19,208 nt of DNA, taken from positions 1 through 19,208 of the forward strand of contig DASTOB010000051.1 of the NCBI GenBank assembly GCA_035720425.1, written 5' to 3'. Origin of the DNA: DASTOB01 sp035720425 (lineage in GTDB: Bacteria; Chloroflexota; Limnocylindria; Limnocylindrales; CSP1-4). Shown in pieces: positions 6,607-13,570 of this stretch; position 1 is the stretch's first letter, and every line of letters begins with the position of its first letter. The notes beneath the pieces were generated by a model. It did no database searches, was not told the origin of the DNA, and saw only the letters and a list, made by a program, of their open reading frames with translations. Made by a program: the position numbers and the translations under genes.

Positions 6607-7973
6607 GCCTCGTACGTCTCCCGCCGCCCCCGGGTCGTACCGCCTCCCCGGTCGACCTCGTGGAGCGGCCCCGGCGCGGGCGTCCCCCCGCCCGCAACGA
6701 GATCCTCCGGGCGGGTCGCCTCGGCGGCCTTGCCCCGGAGGATCTCGCCGACCGGTACGGCACGCCGTTCTACGTCTACGACCTCGATGTCGTGTCGCGC
6801 CAGGTGTCGGCCCTGCGGGCGGTCCTGCCGCCGTCGTTCGAGCTGGCCTATGCGGTCAAGGCGAACCCGTCGCTCGGCGTCGTGGCCCACCTCGCGTCGC
6901 TCGGCCTGGGGGCGGACGTCGCGTCCGGCGGCGAGCTCGAGACGGTGATGCGGGCGGGGATCCCCGCGGAGCGGATCGTGTTCACCGGCCCGGGCAAGCG
7001 CGATGCGGAACTCGCCCGTGCGGTCGAGGTCGGCGTCGGCGTCGTCACGGTCGAGTCGCGGCGCGAGCTGCTCCGGCTCGAGCGCTTCGCCGCGGACGCC
7101 GACCGGCGCGTGTCGATCCTCCTCCGCGCCGCGGTCAGCCCGGAGGCACGCCTCGAACGGGTCCGGCTCGTCGGCGACGACGGGGCCGGCAAGTTCGGGA
7201 TGGGCACTGAGGACCTCCTCGAGGCCGCCCGGATCGCCGTCCGATCCGCCCACCTCGAGCCCCTCGGGCTGCACGCCTTCGGGGCGTCGAATGTGCTCGA
7301 CGCGGCCGCGCTCGCCGAGCATGTCGCGGCGACGATGGTTGCGGCGCGTCGCCTCGCGGCCGCGGCCGGGTTCCCGCTCCGGGTCGTCGACGCGGGCGGG
7401 GGGCTCGGGATCCCGTACGAAGTCCACGAGGAGTCGTTCGACCTCGCCGGGTTCGGCCACCGGCTCGCCGCGCTCGCCGCCGGCTGGGCGGACGACCCGG
7501 TGACTCGCGACGTCCGGGTGCTGCTGGAGCCCGGCCGGTTCCTCGTCGGGCCCGCGGGCGCGTACGTCGCCCGGGTCGTCGACCGCAAGTCCGTCGACGG
7601 GCGAGAGGTGGTCGTCCTCGACGGGGGCATCCACCACGTCCTGCGGCCGGCCCTTGTCGGCCAGGAGCACCGGGTCAAACGGGTCGGCGGCGCGCCGGAG
7701 GTGGCCGCGCGGTTCACCCCGGTGACGGTGGCCGGGCCGCTCTGCTCCGGGCTCGACGTGCTCGCGACGGAGGCGATGCTCCAGGCTCCGGAGCCCGGCG
7801 ATCTCGTCGCGGTGCTCGACGTCGGCGCGTACGGGTTCACCGAGGCGATGCCGTTCTTCCTGTCCCACCCGATTCCCGCGGAGGTCGCCGTCCGCGGCGG
7901 GCGGGCAGAGCTGCTCCGGCCGCGGCTTGACCCCTCGACGTGGCTGGACTGGCAGCGCGCGCCGGAGTGGTGA
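6603..7973 (+). CDS. lysA: Fold-type III PLP decarboxylase, probable diaminopimelate decarboxylase (atypical)
   Basis: A 456-residue fold-type III PLP decarboxylase starting at ATG 6603, overlapping dapD by 4 nt. The PLP lysine is Lys86 in LAYAVKANPS. Other landmarks are ASGGELE (108-113), FTGPGKRDAEL (127-137), DAGGGLGIPY (263-272), EPGRFLVGPAG (309-319), the active-site Cys381 in GPLCSGLD and DVGAYGFTEAMPFFLSHP (406-423). By operon position it should decarboxylate meso-DAP to L-lysine. However, the usual LysA motifs HIGSQ and CE(S/T)GD are replaced by HAFGASN (224-230) and CSGLD. 'GPLCxxxD' and 'AYGxT...FLSHP' resemble the BtrK/exosortase-associated decarboxylase group. Assignment therefore leans on context. 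A roughly 45-residue N-terminal extension before the barrel is proline/arginine rich. Confidence 0.78.
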   Translation: MSLVRLPPPPGRTASPVDLVERPRRGRPPARNEILRAGRLGGLAPEDLADRYGTPFYVYDLDVVSRQVSALRAVLPPSFELAYAVKANPSLGVVAHLASLGLGADVASGGELETVMRAGIPAERIVFTGPGKRDAELARAVEVGVGVVTVESRRELLRLERFAADADRRVSILLRAAVSPEARLERVRLVGDDGAGKFGMGTEDLLEAARIAVRSAHLEPLGLHAFGASNVLDAAALAEHVAATMVAARRLAAAAGFPLRVVDAGGGLGIPYEVHEESFDLAGFGHRLAALAAGWADDPVTRDVRVLLEPGRFLVGPAGAYVARVVDRKSVDGREVVVLDGGIHHVLRPALVGQEHRVKRVGGAPEVAARFTPVTVAGPLCSGLDVLATEAMLQAPEPGDLVAVLDVGAYGFTEAMPFFLSHPIPAEVAVRGGRAELLRPRLDPSTWLDWQRAPEW

Positions 7974-7992
7974 TTCGTCGCACCTGATGGCG

Positions 7993-7998
7993 TATCGT
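7993..7998 (+). promoter_or_regulatory. Candidate -10 element for the GNAT gene
   Basis: TATCGT lies 7 nt before the GTG at 8006, with no Shine-Dalgarno in between. This spacing would put transcription start at or next to the start codon (leaderless mRNA). The same TATCGT sits 8 nt before the ATG at 10104. Inferred from pattern only. Confidence 0.35.
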
Positions 7999-8005
7999 CG
8001 GCGCC

Positions 8006-8842
8006 GTGGACGACGCCGAGCTCGCCGCCCGCGAGCACGACAACTTCATCGCCGCGATCGGCATGATCGCGCGATTCCGCCCGAACGGCATCGTCCGTCA
8101 CGAGGGCGGTGTCGCGCTGCTCGCGAGCGGGGTCGCCATGCGACTCTTCAACCAGGTCCTGGTCGAGGATGGCACGGCGACGCCCGATGCGGTGGCCGAC
8201 GCCGTGGCGACCATGCGAGCCGGTTCGTTCCGCTACCTCGTCCACCTTCGCGACGGGGTCGACGACGCGTTCGTGCCACTTCTGGCGGAGCTTGGCCTCG
8301 TCGAGCCGGATCCCGACGACGCCATGCCGGGCATGGCGCTCGAACCGATCACCGACGGCGCGCCGACCCCTCCGGAGCTCGACGTCCGGCACATCGACGA
8401 CGCTGCCGGCTTCGACGACCACATCCGGATGGCGGCGCTCGGCTTCGGGCTCGACGAAGCGCTCATCCGCTCGTTCCTCGATCTGCGCCAGCTCGACGAA
8501 CCCGGCGTGCGCTCCTACGTGGGCTACGTCGACGGCGAGCCGGTCGCGACCGGCGTCGGGATCGTGACCGGGCGAACGATCGGCGTCTACAACATCGCCA
8601 CGATCGAATCGGCGCGCCGGCGCGGATATGGGGCCGCGATGACGGTCCGTGCCGCGCTCGACGGGCGGGCAGCTGGGTGCGACGTGGCGATCCTCCAGGC
8701 GAGCGAGATGGGGCGGCCGATCTACGAGCGGCTCGGCTATCGGACGGTCGTCCGCTATCGGGCGTTCGTCGACCCGGAGGCCCCACCCGGTTCGGCCCCA
8801 CCCGGTTCGGCTCCGCCCGGTTTGGCTCCCCCCGCCGCGTGA
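8006..8842 (+). CDS. GNAT-family N-acetyltransferase with PPGSA-repeat tail
   Basis: A 278-residue protein starting at GTG 8006. The N-terminal half (about 1-115) has no motif I recognise and resembles the extra N-domain of two-domain GNAT proteins. The C-terminal half is a GNAT fold: YVGYVDGEPVATGVGIVTGRTIGVYNIATIES, then the acetyl-CoA loop ARRRGYGAAMTVRAALDG (the R-x-x-G-x-G/A pattern), and CDVAILQASEMGRPIYERLGYRTVVRYRAF. The acceptor substrate cannot be predicted. The tail is EAPPGSAPPGSAPPGLAPPAA, encoded by three 15-bp DNA repeats, and is presumably disordered. Its stop codon overlaps the start of the following oxidase gene (GTGA), so the two are co-translated. The oxidase's product could be its functional partner, but nothing proves this. 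Confidence 0.85.
   Translation: MDDAELAAREHDNFIAAIGMIARFRPNGIVRHEGGVALLASGVAMRLFNQVLVEDGTATPDAVADAVATMRAGSFRYLVHLRDGVDDAFVPLLAELGLVEPDPDDAMPGMALEPITDGAPTPPELDVRHIDDAAGFDDHIRMAALGFGLDEALIRSFLDLRQLDEPGVRSYVGYVDGEPVATGVGIVTGRTIGVYNIATIESARRRGYGAAMTVRAALDGRAAGCDVAILQASEMGRPIYERLGYRTVVRYRAFVDPEAPPGSAPPGSAPPGLAPPAA
8781..8825 (+). repeat. Three tandem 15-bp repeats in the GNAT 3' end
   Basis: Two perfect copies of CCCCACCCGGTTCGG (8781-8795, 8796-8810) are followed by a third with three substitutions (8811-8825). In the GNAT reading frame they encode Pro-Pro-Gly-Ser-Ala repeats. A repeat of this kind can change copy number by slippage without shifting frame, as it is a multiple of three. Confidence 0.85.
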
Positions 8843-10068
8843 CGGGTCCGCCGATCCGGCGCCGCCTGCCCCGCTGGTCGGACCTTCGGCCATACCTCCG
8901 CCGCCCGCCGCGAGCCCGCTCGAGCGCGGAGCGCCGGGTGGCCGGCGCGGCGTCCGTGGCGGACCTGCGGCCGATCGCCCGCCGTCACGTCCCGCGGGCC
9001 GTGTTCGACTACGTCGACGGGGGAGCCGAGGAGGAGCTCAGCCTCGCGCGGGCCCGCCAGGCGTTCGGGCGGGTCGAGTTCGTCCCGTCCGTGCTCCGCG
9101 GCGTGGCCGACGTGGACCCGTCGACGACGATTCTCGGCGCGCCGGCGTCGCTCCCGCTCGTCTTCGCCCCGACCGGTTTCACCCGGCTCATGCACCACGC
9201 CGGCGAGCCGGCCGTCGCGCGGGCGGCGGCACGGGCCGGTATCCCGTACGCGCTGTCGACCCTCGGAACGACGTCGCCGGAGCGCCTGGCGGCCGATGCG
9301 CCCGATGGTCGGCGCTGGTTCCAGCTGTACGTTTGGCGCGACCGCGACGCAGTGGCGGAGCTCGTGGCGCGAGCGGCGGGCGCCGGGTTCGAGGCGCTCA
9401 TCCTGACCGTCGACACGCCGGTCGCCGGGGCCCGCTTGCGCGACGTTCGCAACGGCTTCTCGATCCCGCCCGCGCTGACGCTCCGGACCCTCGCCGACAT
9501 CTCCGTCCACCCCGGCTGGTGGCTCAATCTGCTGACGACCGACCCGATCACGTTCGCCTCGTTTCGCTCGTCGGACGGGACCGTGGCGGAGCTGCTCGAC
9601 ACCGTGCTCGACCCGGGGCTCGACTGGGACGACCTCGCCTGGCTCCGCGGGGCGTGGACCGGGCCGCTCGTCATCAAGGGCATCCAGTCGGTCGAGGACG
9701 CGCAGCGGGCCGCGGACCACGGCGTCGACGCGATCGTGCTCTCGAACCACGGCGGGCGACAGCTCGATCGCGCGCCCGTCCCGCTCGAACTCCTGCCGTC
9801 GGTCGTCGCGGCGGTGGGGGAGCGGGTCGAGGTGTACGTCGATGGCGGCGTGCTGTCCGGGGCGGACGTCGTGGCCGCGGTGGGCCTCGGCGCCCGGGCG
9901 TGCCTCGTCGGCCGGGCCTACCTGTACGGGCTCATGGCCGGGGGCGAGGCCGGGGTCGACCGGGTGGCCGCCCTGCTCCGGGCCGACGTCATCCGCACGA
10001 TGCGCCTGCTTGGCGTCCGCTCGGTCCCGGAGGTGACGCCGGAGCGCGCGCGGCTCCGGCCGATCTGA
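8839..10068 (+). CDS. FMN-dependent alpha-hydroxy-acid oxidase/dehydrogenase (LldD-like)
   Basis: A 409-residue member of the FMN-dependent alpha-hydroxy-acid dehydrogenase family, started at GTG 8839, which overlaps the GNAT stop (GTGA). The family features are complete: PRAVFDYVDGGAEEE (52-66), FAPTGFTRLMH (109-119), WFQLYVWRD (160-168) with the FMN/substrate Tyr, ILTVDTPVAGARLRDVRNG (188-206), PLVIKGI (276-282) with the FMN Lys280, SNHGGRQLD (302-310) with catalytic His304 and substrate-binding Arg307, and VYVDGGVLSGADVVAAVGLGARACLVGRAYLYGL. The NLLTTDPITFAS segment is in the region where membrane-bound LldD carries its insertion. The likely reaction is oxidation of L-lactate or another L-2-hydroxy acid to the keto acid. 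The first 40 residues are Arg/Pro rich and outside the barrel, so a later start is conceivable. The electron acceptor is unknown. Confidence 0.9.
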   Translation: MTGPPIRRRLPRWSDLRPYLRRPPRARSSAERRVAGAASVADLRPIARRHVPRAVFDYVDGGAEEELSLARARQAFGRVEFVPSVLRGVADVDPSTTILGAPASLPLVFAPTGFTRLMHHAGEPAVARAAARAGIPYALSTLGTTSPERLAADAPDGRRWFQLYVWRDRDAVAELVARAAGAGFEALILTVDTPVAGARLRDVRNGFSIPPALTLRTLADISVHPGWWLNLLTTDPITFASFRSSDGTVAELLDTVLDPGLDWDDLAWLRGAWTGPLVIKGIQSVEDAQRAADHGVDAIVLSNHGGRQLDRAPVPLELLPSVVAAVGERVEVYVDGGVLSGADVVAAVGLGARACLVGRAYLYGLMAGGEAGVDRVAALLRADVIRTMRLLGVRSVPEVTPERARLRPI

Positions 10069-10103
10069 CGCAGTCCGGACGGAGCCGAGTATCGTCGGGC
10101 GTG

Positions 10104-10772
10104 ATGGAACTCAGTGGCCGCCGGTGGGATCGCCTCGTCCCACTGCTCTTCCTCGCCGTCGTCGTCCTCGCTGCGGCGTTGCTCATCGCCGGGTACGGTG
10201 TGGCGGTCGGAGTCGGGGCCCTCGTCGGCTTGCTGCTCGGGCTCGTTGCCGGCGTCGTTGGTGTGCTGTGGCTGGGGCGCGGGCCCGGCCGCTCCATCAC
10301 GTTCGGCCGTGAGTGGTCGTCCGGATCCGAGCCGCCAATGCCAGGGTTGATGGTCGAGATGCGGGAGCTCGCCGAGATCAGCGGCCTCGACACGGGCCGG
10401 ACCACGATGGTCGTCCCCGTGCTGGCGACAGCCGAAGTCGAGGGGCTCGTCGTGGAGCTCGTCACCCTCGAGATCCACGAGGCCGGCATGGTCATGACGC
10501 TGGATGTCACCAGCCGACCCGGCGTGCTCCCGGCGGCATCGACGGCGCGCGTCTCGGTCAGCGACGATGCGGGCACGACCTACCGCGCGGCCGCACAGGC
10601 CCAGGGCGGCATGCCGGGCCGGATGCGTTACACGGTGACGGCGATTCCAGCCCCATCCCGCGCGGCTACGCATCTCGTCATCACGATCGAGCGGTTCTTC
10701 GACCCCTTCCCGGGCGGTCGCAAGCAGGCGGGCGGCCCGTGGGTCTTCTCGGTCTCGCTTCCCCCGCGCTGA
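10104..10772 (+). CDS. Hypothetical membrane protein with two N-terminal TM segments
   Basis: A 222-residue protein I do not recognise. ATG 10104 is preferred; a GTG codon immediately before it (10101) is in frame. Residues 10-30 (RLVPLLFLAVVVLAAALLIAG) and 33-57 (VAVGVGALVGLLLGLVAGVVGVLWL) form two closely spaced hydrophobic helices. About 160 soluble residues follow, rich in beta-strand propensity (TTMVVPVLATAEVEGLVVELVTLEIHE, VMTLDVTSRPG). It ends with VITIERFFDPFPGG and GGPWVFSVSLPPR. Two helices with a short turn would leave both the N-terminus and the C-terminal domain on the same side, probably cytoplasmic. It stands alone, 35 bp after the oxidase. TATCGT at 10090-10095 lies 8 nt before the ATG as a possible -10 element of a near-leaderless transcript. 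Confidence 0.7.
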   Translation: MELSGRRWDRLVPLLFLAVVVLAAALLIAGYGVAVGVGALVGLLLGLVAGVVGVLWLGRGPGRSITFGREWSSGSEPPMPGLMVEMRELAEISGLDTGRTTMVVPVLATAEVEGLVVELVTLEIHEAGMVMTLDVTSRPGVLPAASTARVSVSDDAGTTYRAAAQAQGGMPGRMRYTVTAIPAPSRAATHLVITIERFFDPFPGGRKQAGGPWVFSVSLPPR

Positions 10773-11108
10773 TCGTCGACGGATTGGCCGCGACCTTCCG
10801 AGGTTCGGCTACGATACGGCTCGGCCCGGGCGGGAGTAGCTCAGTTGGCAGAGCGTCAGCCTTCCAAGTCTCACTTTGTCGAGCGCTGTGCTCTGATCTT
10901 GGAACCCCGCACGAATCGCCCGAATTGGGCCAAGTCATGCGCTCTGGGCCAGAGCGGATAAGTCGGCCAGCGCGGATAACTTGCGCGGGCAGTTAGACGC
11001 TCTTGGCCCCCGGGTCGACCCCTGAGGAAGCCTTGAGTCGAGCGCTCCGACGCGCGGGTTGACCCCCGGATTCGGCGAGGGGACGGCGGCCGGGGTGCAC
11101 GGCCAGGT
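10773..11108. other. Non-coding left boundary of the tRNA-Gly insertion
   Basis: 336 bp without a convincing gene. It contains the partial tRNA-Gly copy (10830-10868). TTCCAAG at the end of that copy (10862-10868) is repeated inverted as CTTGGAA at 10898-10904. GCGGATAA occurs twice in direct orientation 18 bp apart (10954-10961, 10972-10979). These small repeats are where arm-type or core-type recombinase sites would be expected, but that is inference. The open frames here show no recognisable protein; I looked for integrase remains and saw none. Confidence 0.6.
10830..10868 (+). pseudogene. Partial tRNA-Gly (5' half only)
   Basis: These 39 nt are identical to positions 1-39 of the intact tRNA-Gly at 13571: acceptor 5' strand, D-arm, 5' anticodon stem, the whole anticodon loop and the first base of the 3' anticodon stem. 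After 10868 the sequence diverges completely (tctcactttg), so no acceptor stem or T-arm can form. It is preceded by TACGAT (10810-10815) as a possible -10, so the original tRNA promoter may have stayed on this side. Confidence 0.85.
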
Positions 11109-11753
11109 CTAGGTTGTCGGCTCGGCTGCAGGGGCGACGAGGGCGCTGCGGTTCTCGTGCGCGAGGCGACGAAGCGCTTCGAATGCGGCGCCATAGATGA
11201 CCGTCCCCACGACGAGGCGCTCGACGGCGGTGGCCCTAGGCATGTCGCCGGAGACTGCGGCGACCTCCCAGGAGGCCATTTCGTTGGCGACCATCGCGTA
11301 GGGCCGGAACACATCCGCGCGGGCGTCTCGTCCGAGACGGCGGAGCGCAGCCAGCGCATCGCCCAGGAGGCCGCGCGCCGGGGCATCGGGGGCGATCCGC
11401 CACCCGAGTTCCGCGAGGAAGGCGTCGACCTCGCGGCGTGCCTCGGCGACATCGGACGAGGGCGGGCCCTGGCCGTCAGTCTCGTCGAGGGCCCGCTGGG
11501 CCACGCCGAACACTTCATGGAGCGAGAGGCGCTCGTCGTCGATCGCCTCCGCCACCCGGCGGATCGTGCGAATGTCGAGGCCGGCAACGTCACGAAGGGC
11601 CCGGACGAGCCGCAGGCGGTGGAGATGGGCTTCGTCGTAGGCCGCCTGGTTCCGGCCCGTCGCCGTGCCACGCGGTAGCAGCCCCTCGCGCAGGTAGTAC
11701 TTGACGGTCGCGACCGACACTCCGGCGGCTTCCGCGAGTTCCGAAATTCGCAC
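11109..11753 (-). CDS. MerR-family transcriptional regulator
   Basis: A 214-residue MerR-type regulator starting at GTG 11753. The N-terminal winged helix-turn-helix is clear: MRISELAEAAGVSVATVKYYLREGLLP, then NQAAYDEAHLHRLRLVRALRDVAGLDIRTIRRVAEAI (residues about 1-72). The helical C-terminal region (about 80-205) is longer than the metal-sensing MerR proteins and has no conserved cysteines, so an organic ligand or a redox-independent signal is more likely than a metal. It diverges from the DUF2269/DoxX/SRPBCC operon. The 113-bp intergenic space holds overlapping palindromes (11793-11811) that are a good candidate operator for both directions. It lies inside the tRNA-flanked cassette, so it probably travelled with the operon it faces. 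Confidence 0.9.
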   Translation of the reverse strand: MRISELAEAAGVSVATVKYYLREGLLPRGTATGRNQAAYDEAHLHRLRLVRALRDVAGLDIRTIRRVAEAIDDERLSLHEVFGVAQRALDETDGQGPPSSDVAEARREVDAFLAELGWRIAPDAPARGLLGDALAALRRLGRDARADVFRPYAMVANEMASWEVAAVSGDMPRATAVERLVVGTVIYGAAFEALRRLAHENRSALVAPAAEPTT

Positions 11754-11792
11754 GCCTCAACCTCGTCGAACGTCCATGGCGGAGTCGCTGTG

Positions 11793-11811
11793 GATAGTAG
11801 CACTATCTACT
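11793..11811. promoter_or_regulatory. Overlapping palindromes, candidate MerR operator/divergent promoter
   Basis: GATAGT-AGC-ACTATC (11793-11807) is a perfect 6-bp palindrome. Shifted by 3 bp, AGTAG-CACTAT-CTACT (11796-11811) is a second one. Both lie in an AT-rich island midway between the divergent MerR and DUF2269 starts, and they contain -10-like hexamers on both strands (TATCTA on plus, TAGATA on minus). MerR proteins bind palindromes inside promoters and retune the spacer, so this is the expected kind of site. Binding is inferred. Confidence 0.6.
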
Positions 11812-11866
11812 GCGTCGACATCGTCGCCGTTCAATCGAGCGGCGAGTCGCGAAGACAGGAGCTCTG

Positions 11867-12442
11867 ATGACCGCTCTCGCCGCAGCCCTTCGAACGACGC
11901 AGGACTTCCTCGGCTGGCGCGCCTACGTCGCGTACTCGGGGATCGCGATCGCATCCCTGCCTGTATGGCCGTTCGCGTGGCACCTCACCCTCCACATCCT
12001 CGGAGCCGTCCTGTTGATCGGCAACGCCGTCGTCATGGCCGTCTGGTTGACGATCGCCGGTTTCTCGGCGAGTGACGACCGCAAGCGCCGCGCAGCCCGC
12101 GACGTCAACCGCGCGGACGTGTGGTTCACCGTACCGGGCGTCGTGCTCCTGCTGGCTAACGGCCTGGCAATGGCCACGGCCCGTTACGGCGGCTTCCCGG
12201 CCTTCCTCGGCACGGACTTCATCGCCGCCGGGCTCGGTCTGCTGACCGCGACGGCGGTCGTCTGGGCCATCCGCTTGGTGCCTGCGCAGCTTCGGCTGTA
12301 TGCACTGGCGAACGTGGACGGCCCCCTGGACCGGACCGCTTTCCGATCCGTTCTCAACCGCTGGTACGCCTGGGGAACCCTTGCGACCGTCATGCCGGTC
12401 CTGGCCGCCCTGGTCATGACCACCAAACCCCAACTCTTCTAG
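11867..12442 (+). CDS. DUF2269-like integral membrane protein
   Basis: A 191-residue polytopic membrane protein, ATG 11867 with CAGGAG (11855-11860) upstream. Hydrophobic segments lie at about 40-65 (LTLHILGAVLLIGNAVVMAVWLTIAG), 87-105 (WFTVPGVVLLLANGLAMAT), 117-140 (DFIAAGLGLLTATAVVWAIRLVP) and 170-186. The 'LHILGAVLLIGNAVV' helix with its histidine, the charged loop and the fourth helix are typical of the DUF2269 family of predicted membrane proteins, whose function is not established. It is the first gene of an operon with a DoxX-like protein (11 bp later) and an SRPBCC protein, under divergent MerR control. Family assignment is from memory of the pattern. Confidence 0.72.
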   Translation: MTALAAALRTTQDFLGWRAYVAYSGIAIASLPVWPFAWHLTLHILGAVLLIGNAVVMAVWLTIAGFSASDDRKRRAARDVNRADVWFTVPGVVLLLANGLAMATARYGGFPAFLGTDFIAAGLGLLTATAVVWAIRLVPAQLRLYALANVDGPLDRTAFRSVLNRWYAWGTLATVMPVLAALVMTTKPQLF

Positions 12443-12453
12443 GAGTCCCTGTC

Positions 12454-12975
12454 ATGATCTTCCTCTCCGTTCTCGTGGCGTCGTACGCCCTGTTGTGGCC
12501 CTTCACGCGAGCAAGGTGGACCGTTCGCGAGCGCTCGCGGATGGCACTGGCACTCGGGATGGCCGTCGCCGGCGTCAGCCATCTCGTGAGCCCGCTGCCG
12601 TTCGTCCAGCATCTTCCGACCTGGATACCGGAGCGATACCTGATCGTCTACGTGAGCGGCGTGATCGAGATTGCGCTCGGCGCCGCGCTCCTCGCTCCGG
12701 CCCGTTGGCGTCCGCTGGTCGGCGCAGCGCTCGCCGCGTACCTGGTGGCCGTCTTTCCGGGCAACGTCTACGTGGCTGTTGCCGGGGTGGATGTCGTCGG
12801 TCAGCCGGGTGGGATCTACGCGTGGCTGCGCCTGCCGCTCCAGGCAGTGTTCATCTGGCTCACGCTGTGGTCGACGGGGGCGACGTCCCGGAACCAGGTC
12901 GTGACTGCGCTCTCACAGTTCGGCAGCGGGATCATCGGTCGCCGGCTGCGGCCGGCGATCGACGGAACCCGATGA
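12454..12975 (+). CDS. DoxX-like membrane protein
   Basis: A 173-residue four-helix membrane protein starting at ATG 12454, with AGGAG (12442-12446) as Shine-Dalgarno. The segments are residues 2-15, about 29-48 (SRMALALGMAVAGVSHLVSP), 62-85 (YLIVYVSGVIEIALGAALLAPARW), 86-108 (PLVGAALAAYLVAVFPGNVYVAV) and 124-143 (WLRLPLQAVFIWLTLWSTGA). 'VAGVSHLVSP', 'SGVIEIALGAALL' and 'FPGNVYVA' are characteristic of the DoxX/DoxD-like family. Members are linked to thiosulfate:quinone oxidation, oxidative-stress tolerance or simply unknown roles. Its stop codon overlaps the SRPBCC start (ATGA), indicating translational coupling. The Arg-rich tail (GRRLRPAIDGTR) faces the cytoplasm by the positive-inside rule. 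Confidence 0.8.
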   Translation: MIFLSVLVASYALLWPFTRARWTVRERSRMALALGMAVAGVSHLVSPLPFVQHLPTWIPERYLIVYVSGVIEIALGAALLAPARWRPLVGAALAAYLVAVFPGNVYVAVAGVDVVGQPGGIYAWLRLPLQAVFIWLTLWSTGATSRNQVVTALSQFGSGIIGRRLRPAIDGTR

Positions 12976-13418
12976 AGCGCGTCGTTGCGTCCGCGGTCGT
13001 GAACGAGTCCCCGGAGCGCGTCTGGGAGCTGTACGCGGACGTGCCGGGGACAGTCGCCTGGGTCCCATTCGTGGAGGAGGTCCTGTGGGTGCACGGGACC
13101 GCCGGGCTGGGCCAGAGCTACCGGGAGCGGACGCGCCTCATGCGCATGTCGGATGTGAGCGAGTGGCTTGTTGTCGGTTGGGAAGCTCCTCGACGCCAGG
13201 TTCACCGCTCGCACAACAAGCTCATGGACCTCGACCTCGTGATCGAGCTCGAGGCCGACGGCCAGCGCACCCGAGTCCAGCAACAGGCGTTGCTGCGGTC
13301 GAGGTTGCCGGCCATTGTCGGCCGGCTCCACGAGGCCGCCTTCGGGTTCGTCGCGGAGTCGGGGCTCAAGCAGGCTGTCGCAGGGGCGAAGCGTCGCCTG
13401 GAGCATGACCGCGCCTGA
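12972..13418 (+). CDS. SRPBCC (START-like/polyketide-cyclase-type) ligand-binding protein
   Basis: A 148-residue SRPBCC protein starting at ATG 12972, which overlaps the DoxX stop. The helix-grip pattern is clear: VVASAVVNESPERVWELYADVPGTVAWVPFVEEVLWV, a central strand set (GLGQSYRERTRLMRMSDVSEWLVVGWEAPRRQVHR, LVIELEADGQRTRVQQQALLRS) and the long C-terminal helix LHEAAFGFVAESGLKQAVAGAKRRLE. Such proteins bind hydrophobic or aromatic small molecules; some are cyclases or hydrolases, many only carriers. No catalytic residues can be assigned. Last gene of the MerR-controlled operon; the cassette's right end begins about 150 bp later. Confidence 0.82.
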   Translation: MKRVVASAVVNESPERVWELYADVPGTVAWVPFVEEVLWVHGTAGLGQSYRERTRLMRMSDVSEWLVVGWEAPRRQVHRSHNKLMDLDLVIELEADGQRTRVQQQALLRSRLPAIVGRLHEAAFGFVAESGLKQAVAGAKRRLEHDRA

Positions 13419-13566
13419 GCGACGGCACAGCGAGCGGCCGTGTCGACAGACGCGGTCGCTCCCCGATTCGAGCCGCCCTCCCAGGGGCCCGGTGAGGCCG
13501 AGCCCCGTCTCCGCAGCCAGCTCGACTATAGTTGCCATCGTCCTCGTCGGGCCGCGCGGCGAGTGA
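13419..13566. other. Right-end spacer of the cassette before tRNA-Gly
   Basis: About 150 bp between the SRPBCC stop and the right-hand 43-bp repeat. I see no gene. TATAGT at 13527-13532 is the best promoter-like hexamer and would lie 38 nt before the mature tRNA 5' end, leaving a leader for RNase P to remove. No good -35 is visible. Confidence 0.4.
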
Positions 13567-13570
13567 CCGG

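Noticed and set aside
10830..10868. Second functional tRNA-Gly
   Set aside because: The 3' half (T-arm, acceptor 3' strand, CCA) is missing and the downstream sequence cannot pair with the acceptor strand.
10871..11108. Integrase remnant at the cassette left end
   Set aside because: Open frames here on both strands are short and arginine-rich from GC bias; none shows the R-H-R-Y catalytic pattern or similarity I can recognise.
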